57,327 bases of DNA, taken from positions 1-57,327 of the forward strand of contig CANRLS010000005.1 in assembly GCA_947631545.1 (NCBI GenBank), written 5' to 3'. A program made the translations under genes and the position numbers. Under the pieces are notes generated by a model. It was not told where the DNA came from. It made no database searches and saw nothing but the letters and a program-made list of their open reading frames with translations. Source of the DNA: an uncultured Atopobiaceae bacterium (GTDB lineage Bacteria > Actinomycetota > Coriobacteriia > Coriobacteriales > Atopobiaceae). Positions 34,161 to 45,864 of the stretch are shown one piece after another (the stretch's first letter is position 1; each line of letters opens with the position of its first letter).

Positions 34161-37100
34161 AGGCCCTCACCCTGAAGGGCTTCAAGTCCTTCCTCGAGCG
34201 CACGCGGCTCTCCTTCGATCCCGGCCTCACGGTGGTCGTGGGGCCCAACGGCTCGGGGAAGTCCAACGTATCGGATGCCATCCTCTGGGTGCTCGGCGAG
34301 CAGAGCGCGAAGACGCTCCGAGGCCAGGCCATGGAGGACGTCATCTTCGCCGGAAGCGCCCAGCGCCATGCCGTGGGCGTGGCCGAGGTCACGCTCGTGC
34401 TCGACAACTCGGACCACGCGCTGCCCCTCGACTTCAGCGAGGTGGCCATCACGCGGAGGATGTACCGCTCGGGGGAGAGCGAGTACCTCCTGAACGGCGC
34501 CCAGGTGCGCCTCCGGGACATCCGCGACCTCCTCTACGACATGGGCCTCGGCCGCGACACCTATTCGATCATCAGCCAGGGGCGCTTGGGCGAGGTGCTC
34601 CAGAGCCGCCCCGAGGAGCGCCGGGCCCTCGTCGAGGAGGCGGCGGGCATCGCCAAGCACCGTCAGCGCAAGGAGCGGGCCGAGCGCAAGCTCAAGCGCC
34701 TCGATGAGGACGTCCAGCGCATCCACGACTACGTGCGGATGCTCCGCCGCGAGCTCAGGCCCCTCGAGAAGCAGGTGGATCGCGCCCGCGCCATGGAGGA
34801 GCTCCAGGAGCGCAGGGGCATCCTCGAGACCACCCTCGCCGTCGACGACGTCCGCAGGCTCCAGGGGCAGTGGGACGCCATCTCCAAGAGGCGCACGGAG
34901 GCCGAGGCCGCGGCCGAGCTCGCGTCCTATCGCCTGCGCGAGAAGGAGCGCGAGCTGCAGGACGTGAAGCGCCTCCTCGAGGAGAAGGGCCTCTTCGTCG
35001 GCGACCTCGAGGAGCAGCGCCATCGCTCGCAGCAGGCCCTCAGCGGCGCCTCCGCGGCGCTTCGCCTCCTGGACGAGAAGGGCCGCCACGTGGTGGAGCG
35101 GCTCTCCGAGGCGAGGAGGCGGATCGGCGCCGCCGATCGCGAGCTGCAGGAGCTCGGAGGGGAGCTCGCGGAGGCCCAGACGGCGCTCGACGCCGCCCGG
35201 GCGGAGTCCGATGCCCTCGAGGCGCGCTTGGAGAGGCTCGTCCCCGCGGACGGGGAGGCCCGCGAGCGGGCGAGGATAGCCCAGGCGGCCCTCGACGCGG
35301 CCCGTGAGCGGATGCGGAGGGCCCAGCGCGCCTCCGATGGGAAGGTGCTCGAGAGGAGCCGGATCGCGCAGTCCCTCGCCAACGCGGATGTGGCCGATCG
35401 CCTCATCGCCGACCGCCTGGCCGAGCTCGATGCATCGATTCGCGCCGCCTCGCAGGACGCGGCCAAGGCCGAGCGGGCGCTCGCCGACCTCGACGAGGGC
35501 GAGGCCCAGGCGCGACGGGATTCCGAGGCGCTGGCCGCCGATCGCGGGCGCGCCCAAGAGGCCCTCTCCAAGGCCCGGAGCGAGCGCACGGAGGCCGACG
35601 CCGAGGCCGTCAGGGCCAAGGCGGAGCTTGAATCGCTCGAGGCGATGGGGGAGCGCGCCGTCGCCTCGGACGCCCTCCAGAGGGCGCTGCAGGCACTCGC
35701 GCCCTCGAAGGGGCGCCTCATCGACCTCCTCGACGTGCCCGAGGAGCTCTCCCGGGCCGTCGCCTCCTACCTCGGAGACGATCTGAGGGCCTTTCCATTG
35801 GGCGATGCGGGCGAGCTCCCGACCATGCTCGAGGCCGCCGCCATGGACGGCGTGCGCGGCCGGGCGAGCCTCATGGTGGCGCCCTCCTCGAAGGAGGGGG
35901 GCGAAGGCGAGCTCGTCGTGAAGGCCAAGGACGCCTCGGTCGAGCCCTTGGCGCGGGCGCTCTTCGCCGGCTTCGCGAGGGCGAGGGATGCGGGCGAGGG
36001 GCGCGAGCTCGTGGCCTCAGGGCGCGCCCGGGGCGCCCTCGGCGAAGACGGAAGCGTCGTCCTTCCCGACGGGCGCATCCGGCTCGGAGATGCCGACGCG
36101 GGCGCCGCCGAGGTGCTCGGGAGGAGCCGGAGGATGGCCGAGCTCACGGAGCTCGCACCGAAGCTCGCCGAGGCGAAGGAGCGCGCCGCCACGGCTTTCG
36201 ACGAGGCCGAGCGCCACCTCGAGGACCTTCGCGCGAAGGAGGCGGAAGCCCTCTCGGCCCTCGCGGCCCTCGCCGTCGAGCGCGACGGGATCCTCCGCGA
36301 GACGGGTCGTCAGAGGGAGGTTCTCGACAGGGCCACCGCCGAGAGGGAGCGTCTGGAGCGGGAGCGCGAGGAGGCTCGCGGGAAGGTCTCGAAGGAGCGC
36401 GAGCGCCTGGCGGAGCTCGAGGGCGAGATCGCCGAAGCCGACGAGGAGCTCCAGCGGGCCACGGGCGCCATCGCCGGATTGGATGACGAGGCCGTGCGCG
36501 CCCGCCGCGAGGCCGACAGCGCCCGCGACGCCCTCGAAGCGGCGCGCATCTCGGCCATGAGGGCCGAGGAGCGCGCCACGGCCCTCACGTCGCAGGCGGC
36601 CTCGCTCGAGAGGCGCTTGGCGGAGGCCGGGGCCGAGCGGGGGGCGATCCTCGAGGGCGCGAGCGCGCTCCAGGTGATCGCCCGTCGCGTGGAGCCTCTG
36701 CACAGGATCGTGGACGCCCTCCACGAGGAGGCGCTCGAGAAGGCGACGCTGCTGAGGGACCGCTCGAGCGTGGCCGAGGCCGACTCCGCCTCGCTCAAGG
36801 AGACCGTCGCCGCCGCCGAGCGCGAGGTCGACGAGGCGCGCGATGGCCAGACCCGGGCCCAGGCCGACATCGCGCAGGCCCAGACCGACTCGCAGATCAT
36901 CGAGCTCCAGGTCAACCAGGCCGTCGAGAGGGTTCGCGAGCTCGGTGCGATGGGGATCGAGGAGGCCTTCGGGCTCGAGGCGCCAAGCGATCGCGGCGCC
37001 ATGGAGCGCGAGCTCTCGCTCGTCCTCGCCAGGATCGAGGCCATGGGCCCCGTGAACATGGTGGCCCTCTCGCAGTTCGAGGAGGGGCGGGCGCGCCTCT

Positions 37101-37723
37101 CGGCCGTCCAGGCCGAGCTCGACGACCTCACGGCCGCGCGGGATTCGCTGAACAAGATCTCGCGCGCCATCGACCGCAAGATGCGCGCCCGGTTCCTCGA
37201 GACCTTCAAGGCCGTGGACGCCAACTTCTCCGACGTCTTCCGGACGCTCTTCGGCGGCGGCGACGCACGGCTCGAGATGACCGATCCCGGGCATCCGGAG
37301 GAGACCGGCATCGAGGTGCGCGCCCAGCCCCCCGGCAAGCGCGTGACCAAGATGACGCTCCTCTCCGGCGGCGAGCAGTCGCTCACGGCGCTCGCGCTCC
37401 TGTTCGCCGTCTACCGCACGCGCACGGTGCCCTTCTACGTCTTCGACGAGGTGGAGCAGGCGCTCGACGATCGCAACCTCGACAAGCTCCTGGACTCGCT
37501 CGACACGCTGAAGCGCCAGACCCAGCTCATCGTGATCAGCCACCAGCGCCGCACGATGGAGCAAGCGGACGTGCTCTACGGTGTCTCCATGGGAGCCGAC
37601 GGCGTCTCGCGCGCGGTGTCCCAGAGGCTCGCGGACTTCCGGAAGCCGAAGCCGGGGGCGAAGGCCGAATCCGAGATGCCCTCCGAGGAGAGGGCCCAGG
37701 CCCCGAACGGGAGTGGGGAGTAG
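34151..37723 (+). CDS. smc: chromosome segregation protein SMC
   Basis: Condenses and segregates the chromosome. 1190 residues: ATP-binding head with Walker A GPNGSGKS (31-38), Q-loop region, two long coiled coils of about 300 residues rich in Glu/Arg/Ala, a hinge around residues 510-650, then the C-terminal head with ABC signature LLSGGEQSLTALAL and Walker B VFDEVEQALDD. The GTG start at 34151 lies within the rnc end. No scpA/scpB in the window. Length is normal for the family. Confidence 0.96.
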   Translation: MYLKALTLKGFKSFLERTRLSFDPGLTVVVGPNGSGKSNVSDAILWVLGEQSAKTLRGQAMEDVIFAGSAQRHAVGVAEVTLVLDNSDHALPLDFSEVAITRRMYRSGESEYLLNGAQVRLRDIRDLLYDMGLGRDTYSIISQGRLGEVLQSRPEERRALVEEAAGIAKHRQRKERAERKLKRLDEDVQRIHDYVRMLRRELRPLEKQVDRARAMEELQERRGILETTLAVDDVRRLQGQWDAISKRRTEAEAAAELASYRLREKERELQDVKRLLEEKGLFVGDLEEQRHRSQQALSGASAALRLLDEKGRHVVERLSEARRRIGAADRELQELGGELAEAQTALDAARAESDALEARLERLVPADGEARERARIAQAALDAARERMRRAQRASDGKVLERSRIAQSLANADVADRLIADRLAELDASIRAASQDAAKAERALADLDEGEAQARRDSEALAADRGRAQEALSKARSERTEADAEAVRAKAELESLEAMGERAVASDALQRALQALAPSKGRLIDLLDVPEELSRAVASYLGDDLRAFPLGDAGELPTMLEAAAMDGVRGRASLMVAPSSKEGGEGELVVKAKDASVEPLARALFAGFARARDAGEGRELVASGRARGALGEDGSVVLPDGRIRLGDADAGAAEVLGRSRRMAELTELAPKLAEAKERAATAFDEAERHLEDLRAKEAEALSALAALAVERDGILRETGRQREVLDRATAERERLEREREEARGKVSKERERLAELEGEIAEADEELQRATGAIAGLDDEAVRARREADSARDALEAARISAMRAEERATALTSQAASLERRLAEAGAERGAILEGASALQVIARRVEPLHRIVDALHEEALEKATLLRDRSSVAEADSASLKETVAAAEREVDEARDGQTRAQADIAQAQTDSQIIELQVNQAVERVRELGAMGIEEAFGLEAPSDRGAMERELSLVLARIEAMGPVNMVALSQFEEGRARLSAVQAELDDLTAARDSLNKISRAIDRKMRARFLETFKAVDANFSDVFRTLFGGGDARLEMTDPGHPEETGIEVRAQPPGKRVTKMTLLSGGEQSLTALALLFAVYRTRTVPFYVFDEVEQALDDRNLDKLLDSLDTLKRQTQLIVISHQRRTMEQADVLYGVSMGADGVSRAVSQRLADFRKPKPGAKAESEMPSEERAQAPNGSGE

Positions 37724-37725
37724 CC

Positions 37726-38628
37726 ATGGCATTCATCGATCGCCTGAAGAGGGGACTCTCCCGCTCGCGGGAGACGCTGAACGAGATCCTGTACTTCGGC
37801 GGAGAGGTGGGCGAGGACTTCTGGGAGGACCTCGAGGACACGCTCGTCCTCGGCGACATGGGGGCCGACGTGGCCATCGCCGTCACCGACGACCTCCGCG
37901 ACATGGCGGCGAGGAAGGGCCTGAGGACCGATCGCCAGCTGAGGTCGGCCCTCGCCCGACGCATCGCCGCCGAGTTCGCGACGGCGGACGTCGATCCCTT
38001 CGACGAGAACCCCTCCTGCGTCCTCTTCGTGGGCATCAACGGCGCCGGCAAGACCACGACCGTGGGAAAGCTCGCCAACGCCGGGCGCGATGCCGGGCGC
38101 CGGGTGATCATCGGCTGCGGCGACACCTTCCGGGCGGCCGCGCTCGAGCAGCTGGACGTCTGGGCCAAGCGGGCGGACGTCCCCATCATCAGCCGGCCGC
38201 GCGGCGCCGATCCGGCGAGCGTCTGCTACGACGTGCTCGAGGAGGGGGCGCTTCGCGGAAGCGACCTCGTGCTCATCGACACGGCCGGGCGCCTCCACAC
38301 CTCCCAGGACCTCATGCGCGAGCTCGCGAAGGTGGTGGGGGTCACGCGCAAGAAGGCGACGATGCCCGTGCACGTGGTGCTCGTCGTGGACGCCACCACC
38401 GGTCAGAACGGCCTCTCCCAGGCCAAGGAGTTCCATAGCGCGCTCGAGCTCGACGGCCTCATCGTCACCAAGCTCGACGGCACCGCCAAGGGCGGCATCG
38501 CCGTGGCCATAAGCTCGCAGCTGGGTCTCCCCATCTTCCGCATCGGGGTGGGGGAGTCCATCGAGGACTTCGAGCGCTTCGACGCCCTCGAGTTCGCGAC
38601 CGCCCTCGTGGACGGCAGCGCCAGCTAG
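37726..38628 (+). CDS. ftsY: signal recognition particle receptor FtsY
   Basis: GTPase that docks SRP-bound ribosomes at the membrane. 300 residues with the NG domain: N-domain helices, G1 GINGAGKTTT, DTFRAAALEQL, G3 DTAGR and TKLDGTAKGG. The acidic A-domain found in E. coli is missing, leaving a short N-terminus (MAFIDRLKRGLSRSR) that may form the membrane-binding helix. Starts two bases after smc with GGGGAG in place; ffh follows after 32 bases. Confidence 0.96.
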   Translation: MAFIDRLKRGLSRSRETLNEILYFGGEVGEDFWEDLEDTLVLGDMGADVAIAVTDDLRDMAARKGLRTDRQLRSALARRIAAEFATADVDPFDENPSCVLFVGINGAGKTTTVGKLANAGRDAGRRVIIGCGDTFRAAALEQLDVWAKRADVPIISRPRGADPASVCYDVLEEGALRGSDLVLIDTAGRLHTSQDLMRELAKVVGVTRKKATMPVHVVLVVDATTGQNGLSQAKEFHSALELDGLIVTKLDGTAKGGIAVAISSQLGLPIFRIGVGESIEDFERFDALEFATALVDGSAS

Positions 38629-38660
38629 CCGTCTCCCATCGCTTTCGAGAAAGGCCCACG

Positions 38661-40079
38661 ATGTTCAACTCGCTCCAGGATCGCCTTCAGGACACCTTCG
38701 ACAAGCTCCGCGGCAAGGGACGTCTCACGGAAGACGACATCACCGTCGCGATGCGCGAGATCCGCCTCGCGCTCCTGGAGGCCGACGTCAACTTCCGCGT
38801 GGTGAAGAAGTTCGTGGCCGACTGCAAAGAGCAGTGCCTGGCCACGGACGTGCTCGACTCGCTCACGCCGGCCCAGAACGTCATCCGCGTCGTGCTGGAC
38901 GAGCTCACGGGGCTCCTGGGCTCCACCGAGAGCTCGCTCGCGCTCGCCCCCAACCGCAAGCCCAACGTGATCATGCTCGTGGGACTCCAGGGCTCGGGCA
39001 AGACGACGGCGGCGGCCAAGCTCGCCTACCTGCTGAAGGGCCAGGGGCGCCACCCGCTCCTCGCCGCCTGCGACGTCTACCGTCCGGCGGCGGCCGATCA
39101 GCTGGAGACCCTCGGCCGCGAGGTGGGCGTGCCGGTCTTCAGGGGCGATGGCAAAGACCCCGTCGCCATCGCCCAGGGCGCGGTGGCCCGGGCGGGCGAG
39201 GAGGGCGCCGACGTGGTCATCGTCGACACTGCGGGGCGCCTCCAGATCGACGAGGCCATGATGGCCGAGGCCGTGGCCATCAAGCGCGCCGTCCGCCCCG
39301 ACCAGGTGCTCATGGTGGTGGACGCCATGACCGGCCAGGACCTCGTGAACGTCGTCACGGAGTTCTCCGAGAAGACCGACTTCGACGGCGTCATCATGTC
39401 CAAGCTCGATGGCGACGCTCGCGGCGGCGGCGCGCTCTCGGTGAGGGCCGTCACGGGAAAGCCCATCAAGTTCGTCTCCATGGGCGAGAGGCCCGATTCG
39501 CTCGAGGTCTTCCATCCCGATCGCATGGCCAAGCGCATCCTCGGCATGGGCGACGTGGTGGGCATCATCGAGCAGGCGGAGGCCCTGGCCGACGAGGAGC
39601 AGATGCGCGATGCCGAGCGCATGCTCAACGAGGGCTTCACCATGGACGACATGCTGAAGCAGATGGCGAGCATCCGCAAGCTCGGCGGCGTGGGCAAGAT
39701 CCTCTCGATGCTGCCCGGCGGCGAACGGATGATGGGGCAGCTTCCCCAGGGCATCGACGAGGGCGTGGTCACGCGCATGGAGGCCATGATCCGCTCGATG
39801 ACGCCCGAAGAGCGCAACCGCCCCAAGATCATCAACGGCATGCGAAGGGCCAGGATCGCCAAGGGCTCGGGCCGCTCGGTTCAGGAGGTGAACCAGCTCA
39901 TCCGCCAGTGGGACGAGATGAACCGGATGATGGGCAAGCTCCGCTCGCTCCAGAACTCCGGGAAGCTGAACCCCAGGGCCATGAAGTCGATGATGCAGTC
40001 GATGCAGGAGGGCCGCCCGCCCCAGGGCGGGAACCGTGCCCAACGCCGCATGCAGGCGCGGAAGGGCAAGCGCCGCTAG
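38661..40079 (+). CDS. ffh: signal recognition particle protein Ffh
   Basis: SRP54 GTPase that binds signal sequences. 472 residues: N domain, G domain with GLQGSGKTTAAAKL, DVYRPAAADQL, DTAGRLQ and SKLDGDARGGG, then the methionine-rich M domain (MDDMLKQMASIRKLGG, MRRARIAKGSGRSVQEVNQLI) ending in a basic RNA-binding tail. Adjacent to ftsY, so both halves of the targeting system are coexpressed. The SRP RNA is not in this window. Confidence 0.96.
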   Translation: MFNSLQDRLQDTFDKLRGKGRLTEDDITVAMREIRLALLEADVNFRVVKKFVADCKEQCLATDVLDSLTPAQNVIRVVLDELTGLLGSTESSLALAPNRKPNVIMLVGLQGSGKTTAAAKLAYLLKGQGRHPLLAACDVYRPAAADQLETLGREVGVPVFRGDGKDPVAIAQGAVARAGEEGADVVIVDTAGRLQIDEAMMAEAVAIKRAVRPDQVLMVVDAMTGQDLVNVVTEFSEKTDFDGVIMSKLDGDARGGGALSVRAVTGKPIKFVSMGERPDSLEVFHPDRMAKRILGMGDVVGIIEQAEALADEEQMRDAERMLNEGFTMDDMLKQMASIRKLGGVGKILSMLPGGERMMGQLPQGIDEGVVTRMEAMIRSMTPEERNRPKIINGMRRARIAKGSGRSVQEVNQLIRQWDEMNRMMGKLRSLQNSGKLNPRAMKSMMQSMQEGRPPQGGNRAQRRMQARKGKRR

Positions 40080-40237
40080 GTGGACCGCCCGGACGGGAGG
40101 GCTCCGCTCGGCCCGGCCCGGCGCAGGTAACGCTCCCTTGCAGTAGGGTATGAGGTTCTAGGGCCGAGCCTTGGGCCGAGGGGCCTCGAAGCCCCAGATG
40201 CCAGCGACGACCATCCGGACCTCACAGACGGGACCCC

Positions 40238-42120
<1,883 letters not shown>

Positions 42121-42124
<4 letters not shown>

Positions 42125-42984
42125 GGTGCGCGCAAGGGGCCGGTCCCACCGCGAGGCGAGCGGAAGAGCTCCCAGAGGAAGATCGCGGCGGCCGCGCCCA
42201 CGTTGAGCGAGTCCACCGCGCGCGCCATGGGGATGCGCAGGGCGACGTCGGAGGCGGCGACGGTGCCCGGGGCGAGCCCCTCGCCCTCGGTGCCGAAGAC
42301 GAGGGCGATCTTGCCCTCGGCGCCCATGCCGCCATGCCAGCGCTGGGAGAACGTCGCGAGGTCGATGGCGTCGGGGGAGAGGGCGCAGGAGGCGACGGTG
42401 AAGCCCTGGGCCCTGAGCCCGTCGAGCGCCGATCCCGGCCACGCTTCGAACCTCGCCCAGGGCACGCTCAGCACGCAGCCCATGGAGGTCCTCAGGCAAC
42501 GACGCTCATAGGGGTCGGCGCAGGTGGGATCGAGGAGCACGCCGTCCGCACCGAGCGCCGCCGCCGATCGGAAGATGGCCCCCACGTTGGTGGCGTCGAC
42601 GCTCGCCTCTAGCACGCAGAGCCTGGAGGCCCCTTCGATGACCTCGGCGGGGGAGAGGGCCCTCGGCCTCGCGAAGGCGCCGAGCACGCCCCGGTGGACC
42701 CTATAGCCGGTGATGGACTCGATGTCCCCGTCATCGAGGGCGAAGACGGGCGTCGAGGCCGGCAGCGCCTTCACGAGGTCCATGAGGGCGTCAAGGCGAC
42801 GCCTCGCCACGAGGAGCGAGAGGGGCTCGAGGCCGCAGGCCAGGGCCTTCGCCACGACGAGCGCCGACTCGGCGACGAGCACCCCCGCTTCAGCCTCGAT
42901 GGAGCGCCTCAACTCGCGGTTCGTGAGCTTCAGGTACACCGCGAGCCGAGGATCGTCGATCCGGGCGTCGATGACGCTGCCCAT
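42121..42984 (-). CDS. SpoU/TrmH-family RNA 2'-O-methyltransferase
   Basis: 287 residues: an N-terminal substrate-binding domain (LTNRELRRSIEAEAGVLVAES) and a C-terminal SPOUT domain with all three motifs, NVGAIFRSAAALG (motif 1), VFGTEGEGL (motif 2) and IPMARAVDSLNVGAAAAIFLWE-type motif 3. Acts on rRNA or tRNA; the exact site cannot be read. AAGGGAG precedes the ATG. The 180 bases upstream to the L,D-transpeptidase hold divergent promoters but no other gene. Confidence 0.9.
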
Positions 42985-43164
42985 GGCGCTCCCTTCTGTG
43001 GCCGGGCGGCCCAGCGCCGCCGCTCGAGATCGCGGCCCGCCGTCACCATCGATTCTCCATCGCGTTTGGAGACTTCGCGTTCAGGGCATATGAGGCCGCA
43101 GGGCCCGATGCGAGACGGTAGAGTTCACAGCTTGGATTAGACTACAACCGAGGAGAAACTGGGG

Positions 43165-45105
43165 GTGACCATGGCAGAAGAGCAAGGGGGTTCGGGCCTC
43201 TCGTCCGCGGGCGAGACCGGCTCGAACGCGCCTGCCCCCCTCCCCGATGAGCCGGCGCGCGGCATAAAGGCGCGCCGTGCCCATCAAGCCAGCCATATGG
43301 CCCCCTCCGCCAAGAAGGGCGCGGCGAATCCCTTCAAGGCCACGCGCCATGTCGAGGAGACGGGCGTCATGCCCGTCCCCGCCTCGGATGGCGCGAGCGC
43401 CCCATCCGAGGCGAAGGCCACCGGCGATCCGGATCCAGAGGGACTCGATGGGACCCTGCCGGTCGAGGCCTCCCCAGACGACGCGCCGGCGCCCGAGGGC
43501 CCCTACGTCGAGGAATCCGGCGTCGATCCCGATCGGACGATGGTGGCGCCCGAACCGCTCCAGACCCTGACCGTCGACGATGTCGACGCCGCCCTGGCGG
43601 ACGGCTACGAGGGCGATGACGGGACGATGGGCGATGGGGCCGAGGCCGACATGAGCGCCGGCAACCCAAAGCGGCGGCTCTCCGGCGCTCAGATCGCGGC
43701 CATCGTCTGCGGGAGCGTCGCGGCCGGCCTCCTCGCCATCTATGTGGGCGTGAGCCTCCACTTCCAGAGCACCTTCATGCCCAACACGACCCTCAACGGC
43801 AAGGACGTCTCGAACGCGTCCCGCGACGAGGTGCTCCAGCAGAGCGAGGCGGAGCTCGCCGACTACTCGCTCGGCGTCACGGGCGATGGGCTCGACTTCT
43901 CGATCGGAGCCGACGAGGCCGGCCTCTCCTTCGACGGCGACGCCTACATCGCGAACGCCATCGCCGAGACCGAGCCCTGGACCTGGCCCGTCACGGTCTG
44001 GACCCCACGAGACATCACCACCGACCAGGGCACGACCTTCGATGCCGCCAAGGTGACGGAGATCGTCGATGGCAAGGTCGAGGAGTTCAACAAGGGCGCC
44101 GAGCCGCCCGCGGACGCCGCCGTGAGCTACGACGAAGGCACGGGGAGCTTTCTCGTGAAGGAGGCCTCGGTCGGCACCCAGGTGGATCCGAAGGTGGTGG
44201 AGGAGCAGGTGAACGAGGCCATCGCCACCCTCCAGCCAACGGTCGAGCTCGGCGAGGACGCGCTCCTCCAACCGACGGTCATGGCCGATGACGAGGCGCT
44301 GAGGAGCGCCGCCCAGAAGGCCAACGGCTTCCTCGATACGGAAGTGACCCTCACCATGAACGGCCAGGAGGCCAAGGTCATCGACAACTCGCTCATCAAG
44401 GACTGGGTCGTCTTGGGCGAGAACGGCGATCCGACGCTCGACACCAACGCCATCACCGAATGGGGCAAGAACGAGCTCTCCCAGCAGCTTGACACCGTCT
44501 CCCGTGAGAGGAGCTACACCCGCGTCGACGGCAAGCAGATCACGGTGCCCGGCGGCACCTACGGCTGGTCCATCGATTCCGCCGCGCTCGCGCCCCGGAT
44601 CACCGAGGCCGTGACGAGCGGCGAGAGCCAGACGATCGACGTGCCGGTGCTCCAGAGCGCTGACCAGCCGCCCGACGAGGGCGGTCGCGACTGGGGCAAC
44701 CGCTACATCGACGTCGACCTCTCCTCCCAGTACGCCTGGATGTACGGCGATGATGGCTCCGTCATCTGGGAGTCCCCCATCGTCTCGGGCAAGGTGTCCG
44801 ACGGCCATTCCACCCCGGCCGGCGTCTATTACATAGACAGCTACTTCAACAAGAGCGATCCCTCCACGACGCTCGTCGGCTATTACCCGGGCACGAACGA
44901 GAAGGAGTACGAGAACCACGTCAGCTACTGGATGCCCTTCATCGGCAATTCCATCGGGCTCCACGACGCCGACTGGCGAAGCTCCTTCGGCGGGTCGATC
45001 AACGAGTACAACGGCTCCCACGGCTGTGTGAACCTGCCGGTGGGCGCCGCCTCCGAACTCGCCAAGATCGTGAACCAGGGCGATGTGGTGGTGGTCCACT
45101 ACTAG
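43165..45105 (+). CDS. L,D-transpeptidase with N-terminal membrane anchor
   Basis: Cross-links peptidoglycan or attaches proteins to it outside the cell. About 170 disordered, acidic residues on the cytoplasmic side, one TM helix (about 175-197), two repeat domains of the PG_binding_4 type, and a C-terminal YkuD domain whose catalytic Cys is in SHGCVNLP with the His in IGLHDA. Start is GTG 43165 (GAGGAG eight bases upstream) or ATG 43171. The beta-lactam-insensitive transpeptidase family is clear; the role of the long cytoplasmic tail is not. Confidence 0.92.
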   Translation: MTMAEEQGGSGLSSAGETGSNAPAPLPDEPARGIKARRAHQASHMAPSAKKGAANPFKATRHVEETGVMPVPASDGASAPSEAKATGDPDPEGLDGTLPVEASPDDAPAPEGPYVEESGVDPDRTMVAPEPLQTLTVDDVDAALADGYEGDDGTMGDGAEADMSAGNPKRRLSGAQIAAIVCGSVAAGLLAIYVGVSLHFQSTFMPNTTLNGKDVSNASRDEVLQQSEAELADYSLGVTGDGLDFSIGADEAGLSFDGDAYIANAIAETEPWTWPVTVWTPRDITTDQGTTFDAAKVTEIVDGKVEEFNKGAEPPADAAVSYDEGTGSFLVKEASVGTQVDPKVVEEQVNEAIATLQPTVELGEDALLQPTVMADDEALRSAAQKANGFLDTEVTLTMNGQEAKVIDNSLIKDWVVLGENGDPTLDTNAITEWGKNELSQQLDTVSRERSYTRVDGKQITVPGGTYGWSIDSAALAPRITEAVTSGESQTIDVPVLQSADQPPDEGGRDWGNRYIDVDLSSQYAWMYGDDGSVIWESPIVSGKVSDGHSTPAGVYYIDSYFNKSDPSTTLVGYYPGTNEKEYENHVSYWMPFIGNSIGLHDADWRSSFGGSINEYNGSHGCVNLPVGAASELAKIVNQGDVVVVHY

Positions 45106-45133
45106 CCTTCCCGCGCATCGACGACCGCGGGGA

Positions 45134-45167
45134 GGGCGGAGGGCAGGCATCGCCCTCCGCCCGCTTT
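45134..45167 (+). terminator. terminator after the L,D-transpeptidase
   Basis: GGGCGGAGGGC (45134-45144) pairs perfectly with GCCCTCCGCCC (45152-45162) around a 7-base loop, followed by GCTTT. The next promoter element begins right after it. Confidence 0.8.
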
Positions 45168-45176
45168 CGCTAGGCT
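45168..45176 (+). promoter_or_regulatory. candidate -10 element for the fchA operon
   Basis: CGCTAGGCT ends 31 bases before the fchA ATG and abuts the preceding terminator. Same pattern as the other candidate promoters. Confidence 0.5.
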
Positions 45177-45207
45177 AGGGGGGTACGTGCGAGGGAGGGG
45201 GATCGCC

Positions 45208-45864
45208 ATGGCCGATGGGACGGGTTCCATGCGCGACCGATCGAGCGGAACGGTCGTGCCCTTCATGGAGGCGCTCGCCTCGCCGAGCCCCTCGCCCGGC
45301 GGGGGTGCGGCGAGCGCGGTTGTGGGGGCCCTCGGCTGCGCCCAGGCCCAGATGGTGGCCGCCCTCACGGCGCAGAACCCCCGCTATGCCCAGGTGAGCG
45401 ACGAGATGCTCGCCTGCGGAGATCGCCTGGCCGAATCGAGGTCTCGGTTCATGGAGCTCGCCGAGGAGGACGCCGTGGGCTATGAGCGGGTGGCCTCGGC
45501 GCTCAGGCTCCCGCGCGAGAGCCTGGAGGAGCGCGAGGCGCGCTCGGCGACCCTCGCCGAGGCCCTCGAGGCGGCCTGCAAGGCGCCCTTCGAGATGTTC
45601 GAGGTGGCGGCCCGCGCCCTCGATGAGGTGGACTACCTCTCGCGCGAGGGGAGCGCCATGGCGGCGAGCGACGTCATCTGCGCCGCATCCATGCTCGTGG
45701 CCTGTGCGGACGGCGCCGGCGCCACCGTGCTCGCCAACACCTCCTGGATGGCCGACAAGCCGAAGGCGCAGGCCCTCGAGGCGCACCAGGCGAGGATTCG
45801 CGAGCTCGTGCGGCTAGCGGGAACCGAAGTGACCTCGCGCGTCGAGCGGAGGCTCATGGCATGA
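45208..45864 (+). CDS. fchA: methenyl-THF cyclohydrolase / formimino-THF cyclodeaminase family (FchA-like)
   Basis: 218-residue protein of the FTCD C-terminal/FchA family, which hydrolyses 5,10-methenyl-THF to 10-formyl-THF or deaminates formimino-THF. The N-terminal FMEALASPSPSPGGGAASA motif is diagnostic, followed by helical repeats. The ATG at 45208 has GGGAGGGGG; an upstream GTG at 45187 lacks support. Its stop overlaps the folD start by four bases (ATGA). With no histidine-degradation genes nearby and a FolD that appears to lack cyclohydrolase residues next door, the cyclohydrolase role is favoured. Confidence 0.88.
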   Translation: MADGTGSMRDRSSGTVVPFMEALASPSPSPGGGAASAVVGALGCAQAQMVAALTAQNPRYAQVSDEMLACGDRLAESRSRFMELAEEDAVGYERVASALRLPRESLEEREARSATLAEALEAACKAPFEMFEVAARALDEVDYLSREGSAMAASDVICAASMLVACADGAGATVLANTSWMADKPKAQALEAHQARIRELVRLAGTEVTSRVERRLMA

